DNA of 64,000 nucleotides from Ferribacterium limneticum (GTDB taxonomy: Bacteria > Pseudomonadota > Gammaproteobacteria > Burkholderiales > Rhodocyclaceae): assembly GCF_020510625.1 (NCBI RefSeq), contig NZ_CP075191.1, forward strand, positions 3,945,501 to 4,009,500, written 5' to 3'. This document shows positions 16,505-25,169 of the stretch, piece after piece; positions within the stretch are counted from its first letter, which is position 1; every line of letters begins with the position of its first letter. The notes beneath the pieces are model-generated. The model had not been told where the DNA came from and did no database searches. It saw only the letters and a program-made list of their open reading frames with translations. The position numbers and the translations under genes were made by a program.

Positions 16505-16759
16505 ATGTCAAAGCATCAAAAAGCCTTAGCACGATTGACATCCAATCCACCGGCAGCGGACATTAAATGGTCCGAACTAAAGGTAGTGTTGGAGCATCTA
16601 GGCTACGAGATGCTTAAAGGTAGCGGGTCGAGACGGAAATTTTTTCACCGCGGGAAAAATGCATTGATTATTTGCCATGAACCTCACCCATCACCAAATG
16701 TGGACAAGAGCTGCATAGCGGACGTTATTGAACATTTAAAGACGCATCAATTCATCTGA
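16505..16759 (+). CDS. hicA: HicA-family mRNA interferase toxin
   Basis: This 84-residue protein has the dsRBD-like HicA fold. The key features are KWSELKVVLEHLGYEMLKGSGSRRKFFH, with the G-S-x-R/H surface, and the catalytic His in LIICHEPHPS. HicA toxins cleave mRNA without ribosomes. It is followed 7 bases later by hicB. Base composition is visibly richer in A+T than the flanking hydrogenase genes, which suggests arrival by transfer. The start has no clear ribosome binding site, which may keep toxin synthesis low. Confidence 0.85.
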   Translation: MSKHQKALARLTSNPPAADIKWSELKVVLEHLGYEMLKGSGSRRKFFHRGKNALIICHEPHPSPNVDKSCIADVIEHLKTHQFI

Positions 16760-16766
16760 GGACAAA

Positions 16767-17219
16767 GTGAACATTCTCAAGCACAAGGACTATGAAGGTA
16801 CGGCAGAGCTCGATATGGAGCGTTTTGCTTGCCGCGGAAAAATCCTTTTCATTGATGACTTGGTAACCTACGAGGCAGACTCGCCTTCAAACCTTCAGAA
16901 GGAATTTGAGGCTGCCGTCGATGACTATATTGAGACTTGCGCTCTGCTTAATCGAGAGCCGAAAAAACCTCTAAAGGGTCAATTTAACGTTCGCGTCCCT
17001 TCCGCATTGCACAAAGCTGCTGCGCTCCGAGCAATCGCCGACGATATCTCGCTTAACGACGTTGTAGTTCGTGCTCTTGATGCCTATGTAAACATCAAGA
17101 CGGACGTCAATCACAATGTGAAACTAACCGTCGAAATGCCTGATCAGCCAGTCACTATGCAAGTTGCAGGCATGATGGATGCGCAATGGGGAACGATGTT
17201 GTATGCAAGCAAACACTAA
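16767..17219 (+). CDS. hicB: HicB-family antitoxin
   Basis: This 150-residue protein starts at a GTG with GAGGA upstream. The N-terminal part (about 1-65) is the HicB partial RNase H fold that covers HicA (LDMERFACRGKILFIDDLVTYEADS, LQKEFEAAVDDYIETC). Residues about 72-110 (FNVRVPSALHKAAALRAIADDISLNDVVVRALDAYV) form a ribbon-helix-helix DNA-binding segment. About 40 residues follow this domain. It should neutralise HicA and repress the operon at the dyads before hicA. The end overlaps the next small gene by 17 bases. Confidence 0.85.
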   Translation: MNILKHKDYEGTAELDMERFACRGKILFIDDLVTYEADSPSNLQKEFEAAVDDYIETCALLNREPKKPLKGQFNVRVPSALHKAAALRAIADDISLNDVVVRALDAYVNIKTDVNHNVKLTVEMPDQPVTMQVAGMMDAQWGTMLYASKH

Positions 17220-17517
17220 TCCTCCCCCCTTCCAGATTGGTATCGGGCCCTTGCCGGTAGGAGACCCGCTTTCGGTGAAAGACCTGACGGCATTACTGAT
17301 CAAGCACTACGGGTTGCACGAAGGAAATTTCGATTTACTGATCGAGTTCCAAATTGGCATGGGGGCTTTTGGACCAACCCCCGACATGCAGGCACCGGGA
17401 GCCATGATTGGGGTGTCCAAAATGGGGCTAGCGAGATCTGCTCAAATCGGTCCGCTTTCGGTAGATGCGGCAGTGGTAAATCCACCACCCAAATCCCGGA
17501 TGACAAAAAAGAAATAA
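17203..17517 (+). CDS. unrecognised 104-aa protein in the hicAB operon
   Basis: The ATG at 17203 lies inside the end of hicB, so the gene is probably translated with it; GGGGA lies at slightly long spacing. The frame can also be opened from 17179. The protein has an ordered core (FQIGIGPLPVGDPLSVKDL, LLIKHYGLHEGNFDLLIEFQIGMGAFGP, PGAMIGVSKMGLARS) rich in glycine and hydrophobic residues, and a basic tail ending KSRMTKKK. No signal peptide or membrane helix is seen. I do not recognise the family. Being the last gene before a terminator, it appears to be part of the toxin-antitoxin transcript. Confidence 0.65.
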   Translation: MQANTNPPPFQIGIGPLPVGDPLSVKDLTALLIKHYGLHEGNFDLLIEFQIGMGAFGPTPDMQAPGAMIGVSKMGLARSAQIGPLSVDAAVVNPPPKSRMTKKK

Positions 17518-17532
17518 TTTGCATCAGCTATT

Positions 17533-17555
17533 AAACCCGCTTCGGCGGGTTTTCT
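17533..17555 (+). terminator. rho-independent terminator after the hicAB unit
   Basis: AAACCCGC-TTCG-GCGGGTTT is an 8-base stem with a stable UUCG-type loop, followed by TTTTC. It lies 16 bases after the 104-aa gene and can also act for the convergent hypF. Confidence 0.85.
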
Positions 17556-17633
17556 TTTGGAGTACAGCGCTATCCACGTAACGCTGGGGTCTATTTGTTC
17601 CTACGCGTTGTGCAGCGATTCCAAGGTAATCCG

Positions 17634-19910
17634 CTACAGCCGCGCCACCCACGCCTGCCCGAACGCTAGGCCGCCGTCGTTAGGGGGGGCTTGGCGGGCT
17701 TCGAGTAGATCGAGACCAACTGAGGAGAAGTGGTCGCGCAATGCCGTCATCAGCACGACATTCATCGCACAGCCTCCACCGATTGCGATTTTTGCCCCTT
17801 TTTTCCCGTCGACCGTAGCATTTACCCATTCAGCCAGCCCGGCTGCTACCGTGGCGTGGAAGAGGGCGGCGCCGTAGGCGGCGTTGTCCTTGCAGCCCAT
17901 CAGGGCCGGCAGTAGCGGCGAGAAGTCGAGTACTTTGCCCTGTTCGCTCAGGGCATAGCCACCGGACAAGGGTTCGACCGGGCCGTGTTTGGCGGCGAGG
18001 CCTTCGAGTTCCATCGCCGCCTGCCCTTCGTAGTGCATCAGGTCACGCACGCCGAGCAGGCCGGCGGCGGCGTCGAACCAGCGGCCGAGGCTGGTGGTTG
18101 GCGGGCAGCGTAGTTTTCGGTCGAGCATGGTGAGCAGCGGGCCGGGGTCACGGCTCGGGTAGTACTGCTTGATCCAGCCGCCGACGCGATAGCCGAGGCC
18201 GGCGCCGTGCAGGGCTGAGACGGCCATGCGCCACGGCTCTTTCGCCGCGCGATCTCCACCGGGCATGGCCAGCGGGTGGAGGTGGCCGAGGCGTTGGCAA
18301 TCGGCACCGCCGAGGCGCAGCAGTTCGCCGCCCCAGGCGCCGCCGTCCGGGCCGAGGCCGACGCCATCGAGCGCCAGCCCGAGAATCGGTTCGTTGATGC
18401 CATGTTCGGCGCAGATGGCGGCGATATGAGCCTGGTGGTGGCCGATGGCGATGGCGGGAACACCCAGTTTTTCGGCCAGGCGCAGGGCCAGATGGGTGGA
18501 TGGGAAATCGGGGTGCAGGTCGTGGGCGATCAGTTCGGGCGTCACGTCGAGGATGGCCAGCAGGTGTTCAACCGTCTCTTCGAGGAAGCCGATGGCGGCG
18601 ACGTTGTCGAGGCCGCCGATGTGCTGCGACAGGAAGGCTTCGCGGCCTTTCATGACGCAGAGGGTGTTCTTCAGGTAGCCGCCCAGCGCCAGCACGTTCG
18701 GGCCGTCGTCGGCCAAATGAATCGGCACCGGCACGTAGCCGCGGGCGCGGCGGATGAAGGCCGGGCCGGCCGCTGTTGCCCGCACGACGGAATCATCGCA
18801 GCGGATGACGATCTCGCGGTTGTGGATCAGGTAGGCATCAGCAATGCCGGCCAGGCGTTCTCGTGCCTCGTCGTTGGCGATGACCAACGGCTCGCCGTGC
18901 GGATTGGCGCTGGTCATGACCAGCAGCAGGTCGCTCGGCTGGTTAAGCCAGTCGGTACCGGCCGGGCGGCCGGCGGCTTCGTGCCAGAGCAGCAAATGCA
19001 GTGGCGTGGTCGGCAGCATGACACCGAGCCAGGCGAGGCCGGGTGCGATGCCCTTGAGTTCGCTGCCGCCCTTGGCGCAGAGCACGATGGGGGCCGCCAA
19101 GCCTTGCAGCAGCGCCAGTTCGCCGGCTCCGATCCGCGCATGCGCGGCCAGCGAAGCGGCATTCAGGCCCATCACGGCGAAGGGTTTTTCCTCGCGCTGC
19201 TTGCGTTCGCGCAGTTCAGCCACGGCCGCAGCGTCGCGTGCATCGCAAGCCAGATGGAAGCCGCCCAGCCCCTTGATGGCAACGATCTTGCCGGTGCGCA
19301 GCAGATGCAGGGTTTCGGCAATCGAGTCGCCGGCCAGCGGCTGACCGGCGGCATCTAGCAGACTCAGTTGCGGGCCGCAATCGGGGCAGCAGGTGGTTTC
19401 GGCGTGAAAGCGGCGGTCGCTGGGCCTTGTGTATTCGTCGTTGCACGGAGGGCACAGCGGGAAAGAGGCGAGACTGGTTTGCGCCCGGTCGTAGGGAATG
19501 CGCTGGCTGACGGTGTAGCGCGGGCCGCAGTGGGTGCAGGTGGTGAAGGCGTAGCGCCAGCGGAGATTGGCCGGATCGAACAGATCGGCGATGCACTCGG
19601 GGCAGATGGCAGCATCCGGGCCGATGGCGGTTTTGACTTCGCCCGCCTCGCTATCGAGGATGGTGAAACCGGGGGCCGTCACTTCGGCCGGCTCGCTGTC
19701 GATGGCATCGATACGGGCCAGTCGCGGGGCCTCACGCGGCAAACGGGTGACGAATTCGGCAAGCTTTTCGCCAGCCACTGCGGCAATCACCCCGCCGCCA
19801 TCATTACGCACCCAGCCGTTCAGCCCGAGTTCGACGGCCAGTCGCCAGACATAGGGGCGAAAGCCGACGCCCTGGACGAGGCCTCGAATACGGAACAGCC
19901 GAGCAGTCAT
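17634..19910 (-). CDS. hypF: HypF, carbamoyltransferase for cyanide ligand synthesis
   Basis: HypF makes carbamoyl-adenylate from carbamoyl phosphate and ATP and transfers the carbamoyl group to HypE. The protein has 758 residues from the ATG at 19910, preceded by GGGGA. Domains in order: acylphosphatase (about 4-90; RIRGLVQGVGFRPYVWRLA), paired zinc fingers (about 105-190; CPEC, CTHCGPR, CPPC, CPDCGP), YrdC-like (about 200-380; KGLGGFHLACDA) and a Kae1-like carbamoyltransferase domain (HHQAH metal site; GGGCAMN near the end). It is a single gene away from hypCDE and hypAB, between hicAB and the helicase fusion, with no partner in the same direction nearby. Confidence 0.96.
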   Translation of the reverse strand: MTARLFRIRGLVQGVGFRPYVWRLAVELGLNGWVRNDGGGVIAAVAGEKLAEFVTRLPREAPRLARIDAIDSEPAEVTAPGFTILDSEAGEVKTAIGPDAAICPECIADLFDPANLRWRYAFTTCTHCGPRYTVSQRIPYDRAQTSLASFPLCPPCNDEYTRPSDRRFHAETTCCPDCGPQLSLLDAAGQPLAGDSIAETLHLLRTGKIVAIKGLGGFHLACDARDAAAVAELRERKQREEKPFAVMGLNAASLAAHARIGAGELALLQGLAAPIVLCAKGGSELKGIAPGLAWLGVMLPTTPLHLLLWHEAAGRPAGTDWLNQPSDLLLVMTSANPHGEPLVIANDEARERLAGIADAYLIHNREIVIRCDDSVVRATAAGPAFIRRARGYVPVPIHLADDGPNVLALGGYLKNTLCVMKGREAFLSQHIGGLDNVAAIGFLEETVEHLLAILDVTPELIAHDLHPDFPSTHLALRLAEKLGVPAIAIGHHQAHIAAICAEHGINEPILGLALDGVGLGPDGGAWGGELLRLGGADCQRLGHLHPLAMPGGDRAAKEPWRMAVSALHGAGLGYRVGGWIKQYYPSRDPGPLLTMLDRKLRCPPTTSLGRWFDAAAGLLGVRDLMHYEGQAAMELEGLAAKHGPVEPLSGGYALSEQGKVLDFSPLLPALMGCKDNAAYGAALFHATVAAGLAEWVNATVDGKKGAKIAIGGGCAMNVVLMTALRDHFSSVGLDLLEARQAPPNDGGLAFGQAWVARL

Positions 19911-20009
19911 GCCATTTCCCCGGAGAAAAGTGGTGAGCTTACGCCGAGCCATGATTTCGCGCATTACAATGCCACCCAGATACCAACCGGCCAGCCTTTT
20001 CGCCCCTCC

Positions 20010-23000
20010 GTGCGCAGCGATTCCGATTCAATCCCCGACCCCACGCGCAGCAAGCCGCGTTGTTTGAGCATCGATCTCGAAGTCGGCATCCGCAGCGCCG
20101 TCATTCACCAACTAGCCGGGCTGCGCGGCGATAGCGACGCCCGCCTGAACTATCCGCCCGGCAAACTCCCGGAAGCACTAAACCAGCTTGATGCGTTGGC
20201 TGACGACGCAGCCTTTCTGCTCGGCCACAATCTGATCGCCTTCGATCTGCCGCAACTGCGCGCCGCCAACCCCAACCTGCGGCTGCTGGCCAAGCCAGCT
20301 ATCGACACCCTGCGCCTCAACCCGCTGGCCTTCCCGAAGAACCCCTACCACCATCTGGTCAAGCACTACCAGGATGGGCAACTGCTGGGCAACCGCAAGA
20401 ACAATCCACTGCTCGATGCCGAACTGGCCTTGCAGGTATTTTGCGACCAGGAACACAGCCTGCAGCAGATGCAGCAGGCTGCTCCCGATCTGCTACTCGC
20501 CTGGCACTGGCTGACGACGCGTGATCAGTCCATTTCCGGCTTGAACCGGTTTTTCATGGTCACTCGCCACAGTGCCGCTCCGAGTGCCGACGAAGCCCGC
20601 GCCGCCATCGCCCGTCTCCTTGATGGACAAAGCTGCACAACGACCAGCCGCCAGATCATTGCCGCTGCCGAAGACCACGCCTGGCCGCTGGCCTACGCGC
20701 TGGCCTGGCTGTCGGTGGCCGGCGGCAATTCGGTGATGCCACCCTGGGTGCGCTTCCAGTTTCCCGAGGCCGGCCGCCTTATCCGCCAACTTCGCGACAC
20801 GCCCTGCGCCGCCCCCGACTGCGCCTGGTGTCGCCGCGAACATGACGCACTGAAGCAGTTGCAGCACTGGTTCGGCAAGAACTACGCATTTCGTCCCGAG
20901 CCGGTCGACAAGGACAGTGGCCAGCCGCTGCAGCAGGTCATCGTCGAAAGCGCCATGCGCGGCGATCACAACCTCGGCATCCTGCCGACCGGCACAGGCA
21001 AGTCGCTGTGCTACCAGATTCCCGCCCTATCGCGCTTTGTCCGCACCGGCGCGCTGTCGGTCGTCATCTCGCCACTGGTCGCGCTAATGGAGGACCAGGT
21101 CAAGGGCTTGCGCGAGCGCGGCATCGACTGCTGCGCGGCGATAAACGGCCTGCTCAACATGCCGGAACGGGCCGACGTGCTCGACCGCGTGCGCCTGGGC
21201 GACGTTGGCATCCTGCTCATCGCCCCGGAGCAGTTGCGCAATCGCAGTGTGCGCAAAGTGCTGGCACAGCGCGAAATCGGCGCCTGGATTTTCGACGAAG
21301 CCCACTGCCTGTCGAAATGGGGCCAGGATTTCCGACCGGATTACCGCTACGTCGCCCGCTTCATTGCCGAAAGCCGCGACGCCTCGCCGGACAAGACGCT
21401 GCCGCTGATCCAGTGCCTGACTGCCACCGCCAAGCCGGAAGTCGTCACCGATATCGTCGGGCATTTCCGGGAAAAGCTGGGCATCGCCATGCGCGTGCTC
21501 GACGGCGGCGCCCGGCGCGACAACCTGCGCTTCGACGTCATCCCGACCACGCCGGGCGAAAAATACGACCTGGTCGGCCGCCTGATCGCCGACGAGTTGC
21601 CGCCGGAAAAATCCGGTGGCGCCATCGCCTACTGCGCCACGCGCAAGCAGACCGAAGAGCTAGCGCAGTTTCTCCGGGAAAAGGGCCTGGCTGCAGCGGC
21701 CTATCACGCCCGCCTGCCGCCGGAAACCAAGAAGAACACGCAAAAGGCTTTCATCACTGGCGAATTGCGCGTCATCGCCGCCACCAACGCCTTCGGCATG
21801 GGCATCGACAAACCCGACGTGCGCCTCGTCGTCCACGCCGACATCCCCGGTTCGCTGGAAAACTACCTGCAGGAAGCCGGCCGGGCCGGTCGCGACCGAG
21901 CGGCGGCGCGTTGCGTGCTGCTCTACACCGCCGACGACGTCGAGCGCCAGCACAGTATGTCGGCCAACTCACGCCTGTCGCGGCGCGACATCCAGAGCGT
22001 GCTGCGCGCCCTGCGCCAGATTCAGCGCAAGAAAAACCGCGAGGAACCGATCGTCGCCACCTCTGGCGAGATTCTCGATGAAGACGAGGAAGGCAGCCTC
22101 AAGCGCGACATCGCCACCGACGACACCCGCGTCCGCACCGCCGTCGCCTGGCTGGAAGAAGCCGGCCTCGTACGACGCGAGGAAAACAGCGTGCAGATTT
22201 TTCCGTCCTCGCTACGGGTCAAGGATTTGGCCGAAGCCGAAAGCAAGCTGGCGAGCAGCATCCCGGCACCGGAAGAGCGGAAAAAATACCTGAATCTGCT
22301 GCAGATCCTGATGGTCGCCCCGGCCGACGAAGGCATCACTACCGACGAACTGATGGTCAGCGCCGGTTTCGAGGCCACGGCCTTGCGCGAGGCGCTTTAT
22401 CTCTTCGACCGGCTGGGCATTTCCAGCAACGACACGGGAATGACCGCCTTCCTCCATGTCGGCGTCGAAAATGCCTCGAAGAAGCGCTTCGAGGTGGCCT
22501 GCGCGCTGGAAACCGCGCTGATCGCCCAACTGCGTGAAACGGCGCCCGATGTGATTGCCGGCGACGGCTACCCGCTCAACCTGCGGCTGCTGGCCCAGCG
22601 TCTCAAGGATGAAGGCCACCCCCAAGCCCTGCCGCACAGCCTTGGCCTGATCCTCAAGGGTCTGGCCGGCGATGGCCGCAATGACCACAATTGCCCTGAT
22701 GGGCGCGGCAGCATCACTTTCAAGCGGGCCAGCGACCCGGAAACCGTATTCGTCACGCTCAACCGCAGTTGGGCTGCGCTGGACAAGACCGCCGAACGGC
22801 GCCGCACTGCCGCCGGCCTGCTGCTCGCCCATTGGCTGTCTTGCCTGCCCAACGGCGCCCGCGGCATTGACCTGCTGGCCGAAACCACGCTGGGCAAACT
22901 GGCCGCCAGCGTTGCCGGCGATGCCCTGCTCGCCGCCGAGAATGGACACGTCGACAAGCTGGTCGACCGTGCCCTGCTCTGGCTGCACGAACAAGACATC

Positions 23001-25151
23001 CTGCGCCTGAACAAGGGGCTGGCCGTCTTCCGCACGGCGATGACCTTACAGCTTGAGAGCAACTGGAAGCTGCAATTTGAAAAGAGCAATTACCAGCCAC
23101 TGCAACTGCACTACAACGAACTGACCCGGCAAATCCACATCATGGCCGAGTACGCCGAGCGCGGCATCGAGCGCATGGCCGAAGCGCTGCAACTGGCCAT
23201 GGATTACTTCAGCCTGTCGCGCGATGTCTTTTGCCAGCGCTGGCTGCCCGGGCGAGAGGAAGAACTGGAGCGTCAAACCACGCCGCAATCGTGGGAAAGC
23301 ATCGTCGAAACGCTGACCAAGCCCAACCAGCGCACCATCGTCGCCGACGACCGGGACAACACCAACACGCTGGTGCTGGCCGGGCCGGGTGCCGGCAAGA
23401 CACGGGTGCTGGTGCATCGTATCGCCTACCTGGTACGTATCCGCCGCGAGAACCCCCGGGCCATCGTGGCGCTGGCCTACAACCGTCATGCGGCGCTGGA
23501 AATCCGCCACCGCCTGCGCGAGCTGATCGGCAATGATGCCATTGGCGTCACCGTGCTCACCTGCCACGCCTTGGCCATGCGCCTGGTCGGCGCCAGTTTT
23601 GCCGAGCGGCAGGCACAAAACGACGACGATTTCGATGCCATCCTCAGCGAAGCCACGGCGCTGCTCGAAGGGAGAGGCTTGCCACCGGAAGATGCCGACG
23701 CACAGCGCGACCGCCTGCTGGCCGGCTTCCGCTGGATCTTCGTCGATGAATACCAGGACACCGGCCCCGCCCAATACGCCCTGATCTCGGCGCTGGCCGG
23801 CCGCAAGCGCAGCGACGAGGACGGCAGGCTGAACCTGTTCGCGGTCGGCGACGACGACCAGAACATCTACGCCTTCGTCGGCGCCTCAGTCGAATTCATC
23901 CGCAAGTTTGCCGACGACTACCAGGCTCAAACCCGCTTTCTGGTCGAGAACTACCGGTCGACCGCCAACATCATCGCCACCGCCAATGCCCTGATCGCCC
24001 CGGCCGGCGAGCGCATGAAAACCACGCAGCCGATCCGGATCAACGCAGCCCGCGACAAATCGCCACCGGGCGGCAACTGGCAAGGCCGCGACAGCGTCGG
24101 ACAAGGCCGGGTGCAAATCCTGTCGGCCGGGCGCAACGCCGAACAACAGGCGATGGCCTTACTGACCGAAATCGAACGCTTGCGCTCGCTCGGGCTCGAT
24201 CTCAGCCGAACCGCCGTCATCGCCCGCCAGTGGAAATACCTCGACCCCCTGCGTGCCGCCTGCGAGGCGCACAGCCTGCCGGTCAGCATGGCCGACGAGG
24301 AAGCGCCGCCGCTCTGGCGCCTGCGCGAAACCCAGGCCCTGCTCGCCTTTGCCGAGGCGCATGGCGCGCTCATCTCGTCCGGCATTCTCTCAGGCTGGAT
24401 GGCCGCACGGCCGGCCAACGGCTGGGCCGACAGCGTGCGCGACGCAGTCGCTGCCTTTGCCGACGATACTCAGGGCGCCGAGGTCACGCTCGACTATTTC
24501 CGCGACTGGCTGGCCGAATGGGGCCGCGCCAACCGCCACCGACAAACTGGCCTGCTCCTGCTGTCCGCACACCGTGCCAAAGGGCTGGAGTTCGACCACG
24601 TCTTCGTGCTGGATGGCGAGTGGACAGGGCAGAAAGGCGAGGATGCCGACGCCGCCCGCCGCCTTTACTACGTGGCGATGACCCGCGCCCGCCAGACGCT
24701 GACCCTGGCCCGCCTCGACATCGGCAACCCGCTCATCGACTGCCTGCCCGACAGCCCGGCCCTGCTACGCCGGCCAGCCAGCGCATGGCTGCCCGAACCG
24801 CCCGGACTAGATCACCGCTACATCATCCCAAGCCTGAGGGAAATCGACCTCGGCTTTGCCGGCCGAAAAAAGACCGGGGAACGCATCCACGCCCGCGTCG
24901 CAGCACTCAAGGTCGGCGATGTACTGCAGTTTTCAGCCGATCAACGCGGCTACGCCCTGCTGACCCCGGACGGCATCGCCGTCGGTCGCCTGTCACAAAA
25001 TTTCAAGCCGCCCCCCGACCTGCGCTGTATCGCCGCCCGCGTGCACGCCATTGTCGTCTGGCGCCAACGCGACAGCAGCGCCGAATACGCCGACCGTTGC
25101 CAGTGCGAACGCTGGGAAGTGGTGGTTCCCGAACTGGTTTTTGGCCGATGA
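20010..25151 (+). CDS. exonuclease-RecQ-UvrD triple-fusion helicase, ~1713 aa
   Basis: Three parts are visible. (1) A DEDD-type 3'-5' exonuclease at about 18-155: SIDLEVG, GHNLIAFDLPQL and LLDAELALQVF fit exo motifs I-III. (2) A RecQ-like superfamily 2 helicase at about 300-650: Walker A LPTGTGKSLCYQ (near 326), DEAHCLSKWGQDFRPDY (near 428), FGMGIDKPDVRLVVHADIPGSLENYLQEAGRAGRD; the usual RecQ zinc module after it is missing, but CAAPDCAWCRREH before it could bind zinc. (3) A UvrD/Rep-like superfamily 1 helicase at about 1110-1570: AGPGAGKTRVL (near 1123), DEYQDTGPAQY (near 1245), SAHRAKGLEFDHVFVLDGEW (near 1519), YVAMTRARQTL (near 1552). The start is uncertain: GTG at 20010 is the best in-frame choice before the exonuclease motif; the open frame extends to 19368 through hypF antisense. 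It ends 18 bases from the convergent fic gene. A DNA repair or defence role is inference only. Confidence 0.85.
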   Translation: MRSDSDSIPDPTRSKPRCLSIDLEVGIRSAVIHQLAGLRGDSDARLNYPPGKLPEALNQLDALADDAAFLLGHNLIAFDLPQLRAANPNLRLLAKPAIDTLRLNPLAFPKNPYHHLVKHYQDGQLLGNRKNNPLLDAELALQVFCDQEHSLQQMQQAAPDLLLAWHWLTTRDQSISGLNRFFMVTRHSAAPSADEARAAIARLLDGQSCTTTSRQIIAAAEDHAWPLAYALAWLSVAGGNSVMPPWVRFQFPEAGRLIRQLRDTPCAAPDCAWCRREHDALKQLQHWFGKNYAFRPEPVDKDSGQPLQQVIVESAMRGDHNLGILPTGTGKSLCYQIPALSRFVRTGALSVVISPLVALMEDQVKGLRERGIDCCAAINGLLNMPERADVLDRVRLGDVGILLIAPEQLRNRSVRKVLAQREIGAWIFDEAHCLSKWGQDFRPDYRYVARFIAESRDASPDKTLPLIQCLTATAKPEVVTDIVGHFREKLGIAMRVLDGGARRDNLRFDVIPTTPGEKYDLVGRLIADELPPEKSGGAIAYCATRKQTEELAQFLREKGLAAAAYHARLPPETKKNTQKAFITGELRVIAATNAFGMGIDKPDVRLVVHADIPGSLENYLQEAGRAGRDRAAARCVLLYTADDVERQHSMSANSRLSRRDIQSVLRALRQIQRKKNREEPIVATSGEILDEDEEGSLKRDIATDDTRVRTAVAWLEEAGLVRREENSVQIFPSSLRVKDLAEAESKLASSIPAPEERKKYLNLLQILMVAPADEGITTDELMVSAGFEATALREALYLFDRLGISSNDTGMTAFLHVGVENASKKRFEVACALETALIAQLRETAPDVIAGDGYPLNLRLLAQRLKDEGHPQALPHSLGLILKGLAGDGRNDHNCPDGRGSITFKRASDPETVFVTLNRSWAALDKTAERRRTAAGLLLAHWLSCLPNGARGIDLLAETTLGKLAASVAGDALLAAENGHVDKLVDRALLWLHEQDILRLNKGLAVFRTAMTLQLESNWKLQFEKSNYQPLQLHYNELTRQIHIMAEYAERGIERMAEALQLAMDYFSLSRDVFCQRWLPGREEELERQTTPQSWESIVETLTKPNQRTIVADDRDNTNTLVLAGPGAGKTRVLVHRIAYLVRIRRENPRAIVALAYNRHAALEIRHRLRELIGNDAIGVTVLTCHALAMRLVGASFAERQAQNDDDFDAILSEATALLEGRGLPPEDADAQRDRLLAGFRWIFVDEYQDTGPAQYALISALAGRKRSDEDGRLNLFAVGDDDQNIYAFVGASVEFIRKFADDYQAQTRFLVENYRSTANIIATANALIAPAGERMKTTQPIRINAARDKSPPGGNWQGRDSVGQGRVQILSAGRNAEQQAMALLTEIERLRSLGLDLSRTAVIARQWKYLDPLRAACEAHSLPVSMADEEAPPLWRLRETQALLAFAEAHGALISSGILSGWMAARPANGWADSVRDAVAAFADDTQGAEVTLDYFRDWLAEWGRANRHRQTGLLLLSAHRAKGLEFDHVFVLDGEWTGQKGEDADAARRLYYVAMTRARQTLTLARLDIGNPLIDCLPDSPALLRRPASAWLPEPPGLDHRYIIPSLREIDLGFAGRKKTGERIHARVAALKVGDVLQFSADQRGYALLTPDGIAVGRLSQNFKPPPDLRCIAARVHAIVVWRQRDSSAEYADRCQCERWEVVVPELVFGR

Positions 25152-25169
25152 ATCCGGCTGGCGCCCCTG

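Noticed and set aside
19368..20009. 214-residue N-terminal extension of the helicase fusion
   Set aside because: It lies antisense to the conserved N-terminal half of hypF and its composition is shadow-like; the exonuclease motif starts only after 20050.
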